In this document: piece by piece, positions 54,231 to 63,645 of the stretch
Layout: each line of letters opens with the position of its first letter
How positions within the stretch are numbered: the first letter of the stretch is position 1
Source: Adhaeribacter radiodurans
Lineage (GTDB): Bacteria > Bacteroidota > Bacteroidia > Cytophagales > Hymenobacteraceae
Length of the DNA stretch: 64,000 bases
Assembly (NCBI RefSeq): GCF_014075995.1
Contig: NZ_CP055153.1
Span: 1,922,001-1,986,000 of the forward strand
Direction: 5' to 3'
The notes under the pieces: model-generated
What the model was told of the DNA's origin: nothing
The model's database searches: none
What the model saw: the letters and a program-made list of their open reading frames with translations, nothing else
Translations under genes and position numbers: made by a program

Positions 54231-56999
54231 TTACTTTAATAAGTCGTTGAAAATAATAGACACATGGTAAATGGCGCCAATCGCCGGCGAACCGTAGGTC
54301 TGGTATACCTGATTATTAAATAAATTGCTAGCCCCTAATTTTAAAGTGGAATTGGCTTTCGGTAACTTTTTGCTGATCTGAGCATCTACTAAAGAATAGG
54401 CTTTAATACGACCAGGCTGGTTGCCGTTGAATGTGCCGTACCAGTCAAAAGCGCTTTGCCAATGCCAGGCCAGGTTAAAACCAAAATCTTTAAATACGTT
54501 GGGATTACCTAAGGTAACATTGGTGCTGTACTCGGGAGTGTTGAAGGCCGCAATGTTGTCGCGGTTCGCATTTTTTAAATTAAAATCGGCCCAGGTAATG
54601 TTGCCACCCACGTTGTAGCCTTTGTTCAGGAGATAAGTCAGCGATAGGCCGGCGCCTTGTGAAGATACTTTATCGGGTGCGTTGGTATATAGCTGAAAGG
54701 CGTGCACTTTGCCGTTTAAAATATCAGTAGCCGCATCGAAATTAATATTGCCGTTAGCATCGTACACGTTGTTCTGTGGCTGAATGACTACCGTATTTAA
54801 AATAAAATCGGTGTACGAACTATAGTAATAATTAACATCTACCAATAATTTGCTGGCCAGGTAACTTTTATAACCTACCTCAAACGCTTTTTGCTGTTCC
54901 GGCTTAATGTAGGCCACATTAGATTTTTGCAATAAATTTAAATTTTCGGCTACCGCTTGCGGAAAAGGTTTACCACCGCCCGCAGCTGCCCCAAAAGCTC
55001 CACCGAAAGCACCTACCGAAGCGGCCGTAAACGAATTTTCGTACACGTTTAAGCCCCGACTGTTTTTAGGTGCACCCCCCAAAATAGTAATCGGCCCCAC
55101 GTTTAAATTAATAAACTGATCTACGGGAGTAGGATTGCGGAAGCCGGTTTGGTACGATGCCCGGAAGTAATGCATTTTATTGATCGCGTAGACGCCCGAA
55201 AAACGCGGCGTAAAGTTGCCTTTAAAATTTTCGTTTTTGTCGTAGCGCAGCGAGGCGGTTAGTTTAAGTTTATCGTCGAATAACTTTTTGGAAGCCTGCA
55301 CAAAACTACCGTATTCTTTAATCGTAATTTTCTGGTTTTTATCGTCGAACAAACTGCCGTTGGTAAACATATCGTAGTACCGGTAACTACCCCCGGCCAG
55401 CAACTCTACTACTTTAGTAAACTTGGTAAAATCGTATTGTCCTTCGGAATGGTAAAATTTACTATTACTAAACACGCCAGCCCCGCTTAAACCATAGTTA
55501 TGAATAGAAGCATCTTTAGCCTGATCAAAAGTAGCGGTACCGGGTAAAAACCGCCCTTGGTCGGCAAAGGCGCGGGCAGCCGTATGGTTGTTGGCCGTTA
55601 CGCCCGTAGCACTTCCGTTAAACGCGTGGGAATAACGGGTAAACCACATATCGTCGGCCTGGGTGGGGGCAACGGTTTGGCCGTCCAGGTTTTGTACCCA
55701 ATCGCGGTTTATAAACTGAGCCAGCGAGCGCGTATTGTACGAATCGTGGGAGTTCTCTGATACGGCATAGTTGCGCAGGAAAAAATTACTGCCTTTTAAC
55801 TCAGCCCGGTGGGTTTGCAGTACAAAATTATTTAAATCGAAGCGGCTGCTGCCGGTATAACTCGCCGTTCCCCGCCCATAGTTATATTGATAAATGGCTT
55901 CCAGGTTATTCGAAATCCGGTAATGTAGCGCGCCGTTTAATTTCAGGCTGTATACATTATAATTCATCAGATCTTTTTCTTCGTAACCGGTGCGCGATAC
56001 CAGACCAATACCCGGCAAAGTGCGCGATACTTCGTCGCCGTAAATATTTAGAGCATCCCGGCCCGGGTTATTAGGTCCGCGCTGCGCGGGGGCAGTTTGG
56101 GCACTTACATCGGTAAAATTAGTAGCGTACCAATCTACCCCCGACAAATAAGAAGCGTTGATTTTAATTGCGAACCGATTGTTAAAAGCTTTGGCGTAGC
56201 GGGCAGCAAAATCGTACAAACCCTTGGGCTGCACTTCGTTTTCGCCGAGGTGGTTCAGGCCGGCTTTGGCTTGCACTGTTAAACCTTGGTAGGTAAACGG
56301 ATCTTTGGTGCGCATCGATAGCAGTCCATTAAATGCCACTGGGCCGTACAAAGCCGAAGCCGCACCCGGTATAATTTCCACGCTTTCCACGTCAATATCG
56401 GACGCGCCGAACTGGTTGCCCACGGAAAAATTAAGGCCGGGCGTTTGGTTATCTACGCCGTCTACTAACTGCAAAAACCGGGAGTTGCCGGTACTGTTAA
56501 AACCGCGGGTATTTACCTGTTTGTAGGTAATGCTGCTGGTTACAGCTTCTACCCCTTTTAAATTTTGCAGGCCATCATAAAAAGTAAAAGAAGGATTTTC
56601 CTGAATGGCTTGGGTAGTCATTTTTTCGATACTAACCGGGGATTCCAGGATTCCTTCGTTCACGCGGCGAGCCGCAAAAACCATTTCGTTGAGCTGTACC
56701 GATTGGGGCTGCAAGGCAATGTTTATGGTTTGGCCCGAGGTTGTAACGGCCACTTCCTGCCGCTCAAAACCTACCGATGTAATTACCAGGTTAAACGGCA
56801 ATTTTACTTTTGGAACGGATAGGTTAAAGATGCCTTCGCGGTTGGTAATGGTACCGATCAAATTATCTTTTACGGAAATACTTACGCCGCGCAGTGGTTC
56901 TTTGGTGGCTGCGTCGGTAATGGTGCCGGAAACTTGAGAGTCCTGGGCGAATAAGGAAAGAGAGAAAAAAGAGAAATATAGGAGTAGGATTGCTTTCAT
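54231..56999 (-). CDS. TonB-dependent receptor of the AhpD/MFS operon
   Basis: A 922-residue outer membrane receptor. Signal peptide (1-18), carboxypeptidase-regulatory-like domain (about 24-105, GTITDAATKEPLRGVSISVKDNLIG), plug (about 115-230, MVFAARRVNEGILESPVSIEKM, RGFNSTGNSRFLQLVDGVDNQTPG, VESVEIIPGAASALYGPVAFNG) and a 22-stranded-type barrel ending in a hydrophobic NDLLK tail. No STN domain or nearby sigma/FecR pair, so it is a transporter rather than a signalling receptor. The ligand is unknown. It begins 20 bases after the first AhpD gene. Confidence 0.94.
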   Translation of the reverse strand: MKAILLLYFSFFSLSLFAQDSQVSGTITDAATKEPLRGVSISVKDNLIGTITNREGIFNLSVPKVKLPFNLVITSVGFERQEVAVTTSGQTINIALQPQSVQLNEMVFAARRVNEGILESPVSIEKMTTQAIQENPSFTFYDGLQNLKGVEAVTSSITYKQVNTRGFNSTGNSRFLQLVDGVDNQTPGLNFSVGNQFGASDIDVESVEIIPGAASALYGPVAFNGLLSMRTKDPFTYQGLTVQAKAGLNHLGENEVQPKGLYDFAARYAKAFNNRFAIKINASYLSGVDWYATNFTDVSAQTAPAQRGPNNPGRDALNIYGDEVSRTLPGIGLVSRTGYEEKDLMNYNVYSLKLNGALHYRISNNLEAIYQYNYGRGTASYTGSSRFDLNNFVLQTHRAELKGSNFFLRNYAVSENSHDSYNTRSLAQFINRDWVQNLDGQTVAPTQADDMWFTRYSHAFNGSATGVTANNHTAARAFADQGRFLPGTATFDQAKDASIHNYGLSGAGVFSNSKFYHSEGQYDFTKFTKVVELLAGGSYRYYDMFTNGSLFDDKNQKITIKEYGSFVQASKKLFDDKLKLTASLRYDKNENFKGNFTPRFSGVYAINKMHYFRASYQTGFRNPTPVDQFINLNVGPITILGGAPKNSRGLNVYENSFTAASVGAFGGAFGAAAGGGKPFPQAVAENLNLLQKSNVAYIKPEQQKAFEVGYKSYLASKLLVDVNYYYSSYTDFILNTVVIQPQNNVYDANGNINFDAATDILNGKVHAFQLYTNAPDKVSSQGAGLSLTYLLNKGYNVGGNITWADFNLKNANRDNIAAFNTPEYSTNVTLGNPNVFKDFGFNLAWHWQSAFDWYGTFNGNQPGRIKAYSLVDAQISKKLPKANSTLKLGASNLFNNQVYQTYGSPAIGAIYHVSIIFNDLLK

Positions 57000-57019
57000 T
57001 TTAAATGTTTTTTAAAAAA

Positions 57020-57580
57020 TTATTTTTTAAGGTGATCGTAGCCTTGGGGCAAGCGGGTATAACCATGGTCCACGAGGCGTTGCGCGAGCTGGTCATAGTA
57101 GGCCGGTTCCGCTGGCAAAGCAGTAGTCAGGCCATCGACGTAGCGGTTGTAGAGGCAAAACAAGGCGGCTATTAAAACAGTATCGTGGATTTCTAAATCG
57201 GTAGCACCAGCAGCTTTGGCTTGGGCAATAATCTCGGGCGATACTAGTTGACCGCTTTGCCGCACTAAATCCGCAATGGTGAGCAGCACCTTCATTTTAA
57301 AGCTTAGTGGTGCGGTGGCCACATCTTCTTTTACTTGTTTCGTTAGATTGGGGTCGCCGAGCAGCAAATCGGCAGCGGCGGTGTGGGCCGTGGTGCAAAA
57401 CGTGCATTCGTTACCCGATGATACCACTGTGGCAATTAGTTCGCGTTCGGCTTCGGTGAGCGTAGAAGGGCCGCGTAGCAACACTTGGGTTAAATGGCGG
57501 ATAGGTTCGGCGGAATCTTGCCGGTATTCGAGCAAGCCGGTAATGCCCGGCAAATGCGCTTCCAGAGGAATATAAGACAT
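57020..57580 (-). CDS. AhpD-like carboxymuconolactone decarboxylase-family protein (1 of 3)
   Basis: A 186-residue protein and the first gene of the operon. The motif is CTFCTTAH after ERELIATVVSSGNE, and the end is ALFCLYNRYVDGLTTALP. It is more diverged from the other two than they are from each other. The TonB receptor follows 20 bases downstream. A redox or dehydratase-like role on the imported compound or on peroxides is inferred only from family and context. Confidence 0.9.
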   Translation of the reverse strand: MSYIPLEAHLPGITGLLEYRQDSAEPIRHLTQVLLRGPSTLTEAERELIATVVSSGNECTFCTTAHTAAADLLLGDPNLTKQVKEDVATAPLSFKMKVLLTIADLVRQSGQLVSPEIIAQAKAAGATDLEIHDTVLIAALFCLYNRYVDGLTTALPAEPAYYDQLAQRLVDHGYTRLPQGYDHLKK

Positions 57581-57757
57581 GAAATAAGATTAAAAAAGTA
57601 AATAGACAGCCAGCCGCCCAATCACTAGCCGTTTAAAACAGCGTTATTTGGCGGAAAGCAAACAGAAGCGAATAGAATAAGCCAGAGCAAATTGCGCCAC
57701 GCAACAGCTTATAATAGCTGCTGGCAGCTACAATTAGCGGCAACTACCACAGGAATA

Positions 57758-57803
57758 GCGTATTTACCTAACCCGGAATACAGGTAAGTAAAGCAAAATA
57801 CGC
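57758..57803. other. Hairpin between the small envelope protein gene and the AhpD operon
   Basis: GCGTATTT (57758-57765) pairs with AAATACGC (57796-57803), with an inner TTACCT/AGGTAA pairing. It lies 50 bases after the stop of the gene at 57853 and about 180 bases upstream of the AhpD operon start. No U-run, so it may be leader structure or a weak terminator. Confidence 0.4.
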
Positions 57804-57852
57804 CCTCCTGGGTAAAATCCGGTAGGTTATTCGCGAAAACAGAAAAGAAGAA

Positions 57853-58407
57853 TTAACAACGGTTCTCTGGCGGTTCGCCGGGAACATCAAACGCCAAAGG
57901 AATGGGCGCACATGAAAGATAGGAGATATAAGAATTGGCCGTAGCAATGGGCGCAGCAAATTGGTAATCTATGGTTTTAAAGTCGTACTCGCTGAAGATT
58001 CCGCTTTTTTTAATGGTACTACCTGTTTGATTTTTCTTGCTTTGAGGCAGATCGTTTACGTGTTTCGTATAAGCTACACGGGCTTTACTTAAACGTTGCG
58101 TTGCCCGGTTAGGCAAACATTGCAAGTAAATAGTATCTTTCTCAATTTTGCGCTTCACGTAGGTGTATAAAACGCCCTTAATTTCTACTTGCCCGTCAAC
58201 CCGTTCATAATCGGGCCGGTCGGTAATGTAGGGTACAGAAATCGGAATTTTAAATTGGATCAGCTCACTTTCCCGATACTGGTTTAAGTCCAGTCGCGCC
58301 ACCAGGTTGGTATCCGTTTGGTAAATAAAATATTGGAACAACAGAGAATAGCCAGCTATGTTGAATAGATGAATCGCGAGTAGACCAATGGCAAATAATC
58401 GTCTCAC
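57853..58407 (-). CDS. Small envelope protein upstream of the AhpD operon, uncharacterised
   Basis: A 184-residue protein with one N-terminal membrane or signal segment (about 5-30, FAIGLLAIHLFNIAGYSLLFQYFIY). A beta-rich middle part follows (IQFKIPISVPYITDRPDYERVDGQVEIKGVLYTYVKRKIEKDTIYLQC). The tail is proline-rich with two cysteines (SCAPIPLAF...ENRC). Similar unnamed proteins occur near TonB receptors in Bacteroidetes. It is on the same strand as the AhpD operon, 272 bases ahead of it. I know no function. Confidence 0.65.
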   Translation of the reverse strand: MRRLFAIGLLAIHLFNIAGYSLLFQYFIYQTDTNLVARLDLNQYRESELIQFKIPISVPYITDRPDYERVDGQVEIKGVLYTYVKRKIEKDTIYLQCLPNRATQRLSKARVAYTKHVNDLPQSKKNQTGSTIKKSGIFSEYDFKTIDYQFAAPIATANSYISYLSCAPIPLAFDVPGEPPENRC

Positions 58408-58783
58408 TAAAGCTGGCTGGAGTTGTTAGAAAATCTTGCCTAAATCTAACATTTTTCAGATAACTTTATAATGTATTTAATTTAATTATTTTTCACTTTT
58501 ACCTATTACGGTATTTTTAGTAAAATAAAATCCACTTAGTTAGTAATTTTAAAAGTGGTTTAGGAAAATCGATTTACCAAAAACTTCTTTACGATTAGGA
58601 ATACGTCCATTTTCTCAGCTAGTCCTGGAAAGATGGTGGTTGTGATCTCTAGCTTTAAATTTAAAATTTTCTAATGATCTATTCTTTTTTAAGCAAAAAG
58701 GAAGCTTTTTTGTTAGAAATTTCCTTTTAGCTCAAAAGATGTGGTTGTATAACTCGTTTCTAACGAATCTTTGAAAATAGAAA
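58408..58783. other. 376-base intergenic region downstream of the molybdenum enzyme
   Basis: No gene. A 12-base inverted repeat with one mismatch (58692-58703 with 58721-58732) starts 52 bases after the stop of the molybdenum subunit gene and is a weak terminator candidate. A TTTAGTAAA copy lies at 58516-58524. Confidence 0.5.
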
Positions 58784-61009
58784 TTAAAGCAGTTTATCTA
58801 AAGTAATAGGTAAATCGCGGATGCGTTTGCCCGTAGCGTGGTAAACAGCATTGGCAATGGCAGCGGCTGTACCCACAATACCAATTTCTCCCATTCCTTT
58901 TACCCCCAATGGATTCACAATATCGTCGTGCTCTTCCACGAAAATTACTTCCAGGTCCTGAATATCAGCATTTACCGGTACGTGGTACTCGGCTAAATCG
59001 TGGTTAATAAACCGGCCGTAAGTAGGGTCCATCACCGATTCTTCTTCCAGGGCCATACCAATACCCCATACAATACCCCCTAAAATCTGATTACGGGCTG
59101 TTTTCGGATTAATCACCCGACCACCTGCAATAGCACTTACTACTCTTGAAACTTGTACGGTGCCAAAATCTTCGTCCACCCGAACTTCCACAAATACTGC
59201 CGAATGCGTGAACATGGAAAATTTCTTTTGTTTTGATTCTGGCGAGGTAGTAACCAAGGCTTCCATAAAGTTCTGGCCGGTTTGCTGCATAACTTCCGTT
59301 AATGTCATGGACTGAGCTGGATTACTTTTTAAAGATATTTTACCATCAGCAAAAATTACTTCTTCTAAGCGGTGTACTCCTGCTAAAGGTGAATTTTCTA
59401 GTTTGCGGATGTGGGCAATTAATTTTTCCTGAATACCCTCGCAAGAGGCTTTTACCGCTGAACCTACGGAAGCAGCCGTCCAGGAGCCACCTTCCAAGGG
59501 AGATTCGGGCAAGGAAGTATCACCTAGTTTAAAAGTAACATCTGTCAAGGGCAAGCCTAACGTTTCGGCGGCAATCTGGGTCATAATGGTGTAAGTACCC
59601 GTGCCTATATCGGCGGTAGCACTGGAAACTTTTAATTTACCATCAGCGGATAAAAATGCTTTAGCGGTGGCTTTTTGCTGTTTTATTTCCCAGGCACCGG
59701 TAGCCATACCGTACCCAATTAAGATTTTGCCTTCGCGCATAGATCGGGGCTCAGGATTACGTTTATTCCAGCCAAATTTTTCGGCTCCTTGCCAGTAACA
59801 TTCTTTTAATTCTTTGCTGGAATAAGGTTTATTTTGGCTCTGGTCAAGGTCGGAGTAATTGATAAAACGCAATTCTAATGGGTCTACGCCTACTTGGTAC
59901 GCTAGTTCGTCCATGGCGCACTCCAAAGCATACATACCCGTTACCCCACCCGGCGCCCGCATGTCCAAAGGCGTGTAAGCATCTATTTTAATTAATTTAT
60001 GAGCCAGTTGTACGTTATCGCATTTATATAACATAGCCGACCAATTAACCAGGTTCTCCGTATAATCTTCGAATTGCGATGTTTCAGAAAAGCCTTCGTG
60101 CACCACGGCTTGTAAAGCACCATCCGGCGAAGTACCTAAAACTACCTGTTGCAAAGTAGCGGGTCGGTGACCAAACGAAAACATTTGCTGACGCGTTAAT
60201 ACCACCCGCACCGAACGCTTTAATTCCAAGGCGGCCATTACCGCTAAAAACAACTGGTATTGCGGCCGCAAACCCGAACCAAATGCCCCGCCTACAAACG
60301 GCGATATAACGTGTGCCTGTTCTTTGGATAAATTAAATATTTTAGAAATATACTTCTGGCTGTTTTGTACTCCCTGGGTTTTATCGTAAACGGTCAGCTT
60401 GCCATCTTCTTCTACAATTACCGTAGAAGCGTGCATTTCCATGGGGTTGTGGTGTTCGCTTGAATGAAAATATTCAGCTTCCATTTTAATTGCTGATTCG
60501 CCTAACCCTTTTTGAGCATCGCCGCGGGGCGAAGGTTCAGCAGATTTATATTCTTTGGGGGTGTAAGCTTCGGCTTTCCGGGCTTTTATTTCAGTTACGG
60601 GAGTTTCGGTTTCGTAAGTTACTTCCACCAAGGAGGCTGCAATCCGGGCTAACTCAAAAGTATCTGCAACAACTAAAGCAATAGGTTGCTGACTGAACAA
60701 AATTTTATCGTCGTACAGGGGTCGAAAGGGTGCACCGGGTGGAGCATCTTCATCCTGATAACTTTTATCGAACCAAGCCAAACCGGGCCGGTTTTCGTGG
60801 GTAAACACTTGCAAAACGCCGGATAGTTGCAGGGCTGCTTCGGTATTTATTTTAGTAATTCTACCTTTGGCAATGGCACTGGAAAGTACCACGCCGTAGG
60901 TTAAGCCTTCCTGATAAAATTCGGCGGCGTATTTTGCTTCGCCGGTTACTTTAGCCCGTCCGTCAACGCGGCTGGTAGGTTGGCCAATATAGCTGGTGCT
61001 TGTCTCCAT
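58784..61009 (-). CDS. Molybdenum hydroxylase large subunit (PaoC/YagR-like)
   Basis: A 741-residue xanthine-dehydrogenase-family subunit that binds the molybdenum cofactor. Visible landmarks are GEAKYAAEF at the N-terminus, HNPMEMHASTVIVEEDG, FVGGAFGSGLRPQYQ, MRAPGGVTGMYALECAMDELA, GSWTAASVGSAVKASCEGI and the catalytic Glu in GVKGMGEIGIVGTAAAIANAV. It oxidises an aldehyde or N-heterocycle with water as oxygen donor. The start shares its base with the stop of the FAD subunit. Confidence 0.95.
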   Translation of the reverse strand: METSTSYIGQPTSRVDGRAKVTGEAKYAAEFYQEGLTYGVVLSSAIAKGRITKINTEAALQLSGVLQVFTHENRPGLAWFDKSYQDEDAPPGAPFRPLYDDKILFSQQPIALVVADTFELARIAASLVEVTYETETPVTEIKARKAEAYTPKEYKSAEPSPRGDAQKGLGESAIKMEAEYFHSSEHHNPMEMHASTVIVEEDGKLTVYDKTQGVQNSQKYISKIFNLSKEQAHVISPFVGGAFGSGLRPQYQLFLAVMAALELKRSVRVVLTRQQMFSFGHRPATLQQVVLGTSPDGALQAVVHEGFSETSQFEDYTENLVNWSAMLYKCDNVQLAHKLIKIDAYTPLDMRAPGGVTGMYALECAMDELAYQVGVDPLELRFINYSDLDQSQNKPYSSKELKECYWQGAEKFGWNKRNPEPRSMREGKILIGYGMATGAWEIKQQKATAKAFLSADGKLKVSSATADIGTGTYTIMTQIAAETLGLPLTDVTFKLGDTSLPESPLEGGSWTAASVGSAVKASCEGIQEKLIAHIRKLENSPLAGVHRLEEVIFADGKISLKSNPAQSMTLTEVMQQTGQNFMEALVTTSPESKQKKFSMFTHSAVFVEVRVDEDFGTVQVSRVVSAIAGGRVINPKTARNQILGGIVWGIGMALEEESVMDPTYGRFINHDLAEYHVPVNADIQDLEVIFVEEHDDIVNPLGVKGMGEIGIVGTAAAIANAVYHATGKRIRDLPITLDKLL

Positions 61010-62004
61010 TATGTTAAATCCTCCATTTTAGCAGCTTGTAAAATAGCCCGCACAATAGCGCGTTTGGCCAGTTCAATTTTAAAATTATTGTGTCCGTACC
61101 CTTTTGCTCCGGCTAGTAAAGCATTGGCAGCATTTTTTAAATTCTCCAAATTCACTTCTTTCCCTACCAGGCTAGCTTCCACTTCGGGTAGGCGCCAGGG
61201 TTTGTGCGCTACCCCGCCCAAAGCAAGGCGAGCTTCTTTTATAATGGTTCCCTCCAAATCTAAACCAACGGCAACTGATACTAACGCAAAAGCATACGAA
61301 GCCCGGTCGCGCAGTTTTAAATAAGTGTTGTACTCGGCAAAACCTTTAGCCGGAAGGTCGATGGACGTAATAATTTCGTCAGGGTCTAGATTGTTATCCA
61401 GGTGCGCGGTATTGCCGGGTAAGCGGTGAAATTCCAGGAAAGGTATGGTGCGTTCGCCATTGGGACCAGTTACTTTTACCGTAGCATCTAGGGCGGCTAA
61501 GGCCACCGCCATATCCGAAGGATGAACGGCAATGCACGACTCGCTGGTGCCTAAAATGGCATGAATGCGGTTAAAACCATTAATGGCCGAACAGCCGCTG
61601 CCAGGTTCCCGTTTATTGCAAGCAGTAGCGGTATCGTAAAAATAATAACAGCGGGTGCGTTGCAAAGAATTACCGCCGTTGGTAGCCCGGTTCCGTAATT
61701 GGGCCGATGCGCCCGCTAAAATTGCTTTAACTAAGAGCGGATAGCGGTTTTCTATTTGTTCGTTATAAGCCGTTTCGGCGTTGGTAGCCAGGGCCCCTAA
61801 GCGTAAACCTCCGGCATCATTTCCGGTAATCTGGTTAAAAGGCAAATGGCGGATATCAATTACATGGCTGGGTTGCTCCACGTTTACCTTCATCAGGTCA
61901 AGTAAATTAGTGCCGCCAGCAATAAAGCGGCCTTCCAGGCTAGTAGTTTTTTCCTGCAAGGCAGTTTCCAGGTTTTCTGCCCGGGAATAGGTAAAGCTAT
62001 TCAT
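61009..62004 (-). CDS. Molybdenum hydroxylase FAD subunit (PaoB/YagS-like)
   Basis: A 331-residue FAD-binding protein. The FAD motif is RFIAGGTNLLDLM, and LAGASAQLRNRATNGGNSLQRTRC is a second conserved segment. Cys119, 129, 138 and 157 are placed as in the PaoB branch, which carries an extra [4Fe-4S] cluster. It passes electrons from the Fe-S subunit to the acceptor. The start overlaps the end of the Fe-S subunit gene by eight bases. Confidence 0.94.
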   Translation of the reverse strand: MNSFTYSRAENLETALQEKTTSLEGRFIAGGTNLLDLMKVNVEQPSHVIDIRHLPFNQITGNDAGGLRLGALATNAETAYNEQIENRYPLLVKAILAGASAQLRNRATNGGNSLQRTRCYYFYDTATACNKREPGSGCSAINGFNRIHAILGTSESCIAVHPSDMAVALAALDATVKVTGPNGERTIPFLEFHRLPGNTAHLDNNLDPDEIITSIDLPAKGFAEYNTYLKLRDRASYAFALVSVAVGLDLEGTIIKEARLALGGVAHKPWRLPEVEASLVGKEVNLENLKNAANALLAGAKGYGHNNFKIELAKRAIVRAILQAAKMEDLT

Positions 62005-62533
62005 TTATATCGCCTCCTTCCTTTTGCCATACTTCCTGCACTGCTGCCAGAATATTGGTGTAAGCGCCGCACCGGCAAATATTACCGCTCATTAAGTCTT
62101 TTATTTCCTCAGTTGTTTTGGCTTTTCCTTCCGAAATTAAACCGATGGCCGAACAAATTTGACCGGGGGTACAATAGCCGCATTGGTAGGCATCGTGCTC
62201 GATAAAAGCAGTTTGCATGGGGTGCAGTTCGTCGCCTTTGGCCAGGCCTTCGATGGTAACAATATCGTTACCTTCTTCCATTATGGCGAGAGTAAGGCAG
62301 GAATTAATGCGGGTGCCATTTACTAAAACTGTACAAGCACCGCACTGGCCGTGGTCGCAACCTTTTTTAGTACCGGTTAAATGCAGGTATTCCCGTAAGG
62401 CATCTAATAAGGATACCCAGGGAGCGAGTTGCAGCTTTTTTTCGGAACCGTTTACCCGTAAGGTAATAGTGTGGGTGGGAGGCAAACCAACAACCGGCTT
62501 ATCTAAAGCTCCCTTTTCGGCAATTTTTTCCAT
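61997..62533 (-). CDS. Molybdenum hydroxylase [2Fe-2S] subunit (PaoA/YagT-like)
   Basis: A 178-residue protein with two [2Fe-2S] clusters. First cluster: Cys59, 64, 67, 79 (KGCDHGQCGACTVLVNG). Second cluster: Cys118, 121, 153, 155 (YQCGYCTPGQ and GNICRCGAY). PaoA of E. coli has a Tat signal; this protein has no twin-arginine signal, so the enzyme is probably cytoplasmic. It is the first of the three subunit genes. Confidence 0.95.
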   Translation of the reverse strand: MEKIAEKGALDKPVVGLPPTHTITLRVNGSEKKLQLAPWVSLLDALREYLHLTGTKKGCDHGQCGACTVLVNGTRINSCLTLAIMEEGNDIVTIEGLAKGDELHPMQTAFIEHDAYQCGYCTPGQICSAIGLISEGKAKTTEEIKDLMSGNICRCGAYTNILAAVQEVWQKEGGDINE

Positions 62534-62606
62534 TTTAAGTTTTATTTTACAGATTACGGCAGACTGTTCTGGTGAATAAATATTTACTGCGGGGCGGATA
62601 AAGAAT

Positions 62607-63602
62607 TTAGCCTTCGAAAAGCGGCACTTTAAAAATGTTAAATTCCAGTTCGGAAATATCTCCCTCCATCTGGTGAATGCGGGAGGTAGTTACATAAAAA
62701 TTATCCTGCTCATCAATGGTAAAGGTGTCAGGCCATTTTAACTCGGTATCCTGCACCAAAGTTTTTAATTCTCCTTCCGGAGTCCGGTACAGCACCGCGT
62801 TTTTTTCTAAATCGCCCAAATACAAATTGCCCAGGTGGTCGAACATCATACCGTCGGGAGCGGAGGTTTTGCCCAGATTTTCTACTTTTCCCGCTAATTC
62901 TTCTTCGCTTAAACTTTCATCATTTAGGGCCTGAGTAGGTACGCGGTACAAGGTATAACCGGTTAAGGCATGATAGTACAAGTATTGTTTATCCGGCGAA
63001 AGCGCAATACCATCGGCGTGCATTTGCGGTTTCTCACCTTCTTTTACCCATTTTTCGCCTTCCACGGTTAACCACACATCTTCGGATTTGGTAGAAGAAT
63101 GGTTATCTAATAAACGGCGGGGGATATTAGTTTTTAAATCTAAAACCACAATGGCTCCAATGCCCGACTCGGTAATGTAGATTTTGCCGGCTTCGCGGTC
63201 GATGCGTAAATCATTTAGGTAAGATTTTTCCGGGGCAATAGTTTTATCGAACGTCCATTTATTAATTAATTCGTTGGTGGTTAAATCGAACTCATACAAC
63301 ATGGCGTTGCCTACTACACCTTTCATCATGGGACTGGCTGGGTCCAGCACAAACAAAGAATTTTCGTGCGCTACTACGGACTGCACGCAGGTAAATTTAT
63401 TTTCCTCGGGTTTGCCGTTCCAGGTATTCCATTCGGCATTGGGGTAGGGGTGGTACTCTCCATTCAGGTTAACTTCCACTACCGAAAAAGGCAGGTTTTC
63501 GTGCCACCGCGGAAAATTGGCGAATAAGCGTCCGTGGGTGCTGATGGTAACGCCAGTTACCTGAATTCCTTTAAAGGAAGCTACTTTGGTTATTTCTTTC
63601 AT
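62607..63602 (-). CDS. Major royal jelly protein/Yellow-like beta-propeller
   Basis: A 331-residue six-bladed beta-propeller without a signal peptide. Blade motifs include FANFPRWHENLPFSVVEV, YLNDLRIDREAGKIYITESGIGAIVVLDL, MHADGIALSPDKQYLYYHAL, TSAPDGMMFDHLGNLYLGDLEKNA and WPDTFTIDEQDNFYVTTS. This is the MRJP/Yellow family, found in insects and scattered bacteria, whose bacterial role is unclear. It lies 73 bases upstream of the molybdenum enzyme genes and 43 bases after the TPP enzyme gene. Confidence 0.85.
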   Translation of the reverse strand: MKEITKVASFKGIQVTGVTISTHGRLFANFPRWHENLPFSVVEVNLNGEYHPYPNAEWNTWNGKPEENKFTCVQSVVAHENSLFVLDPASPMMKGVVGNAMLYEFDLTTNELINKWTFDKTIAPEKSYLNDLRIDREAGKIYITESGIGAIVVLDLKTNIPRRLLDNHSSTKSEDVWLTVEGEKWVKEGEKPQMHADGIALSPDKQYLYYHALTGYTLYRVPTQALNDESLSEEELAGKVENLGKTSAPDGMMFDHLGNLYLGDLEKNAVLYRTPEGELKTLVQDTELKWPDTFTIDEQDNFYVTTSRIHQMEGDISELEFNIFKVPLFEG

Positions 63603-63645
63603 AGAGGTAGTTATAGCTTTTAGAACTGGGCCAATTATTTAAATT

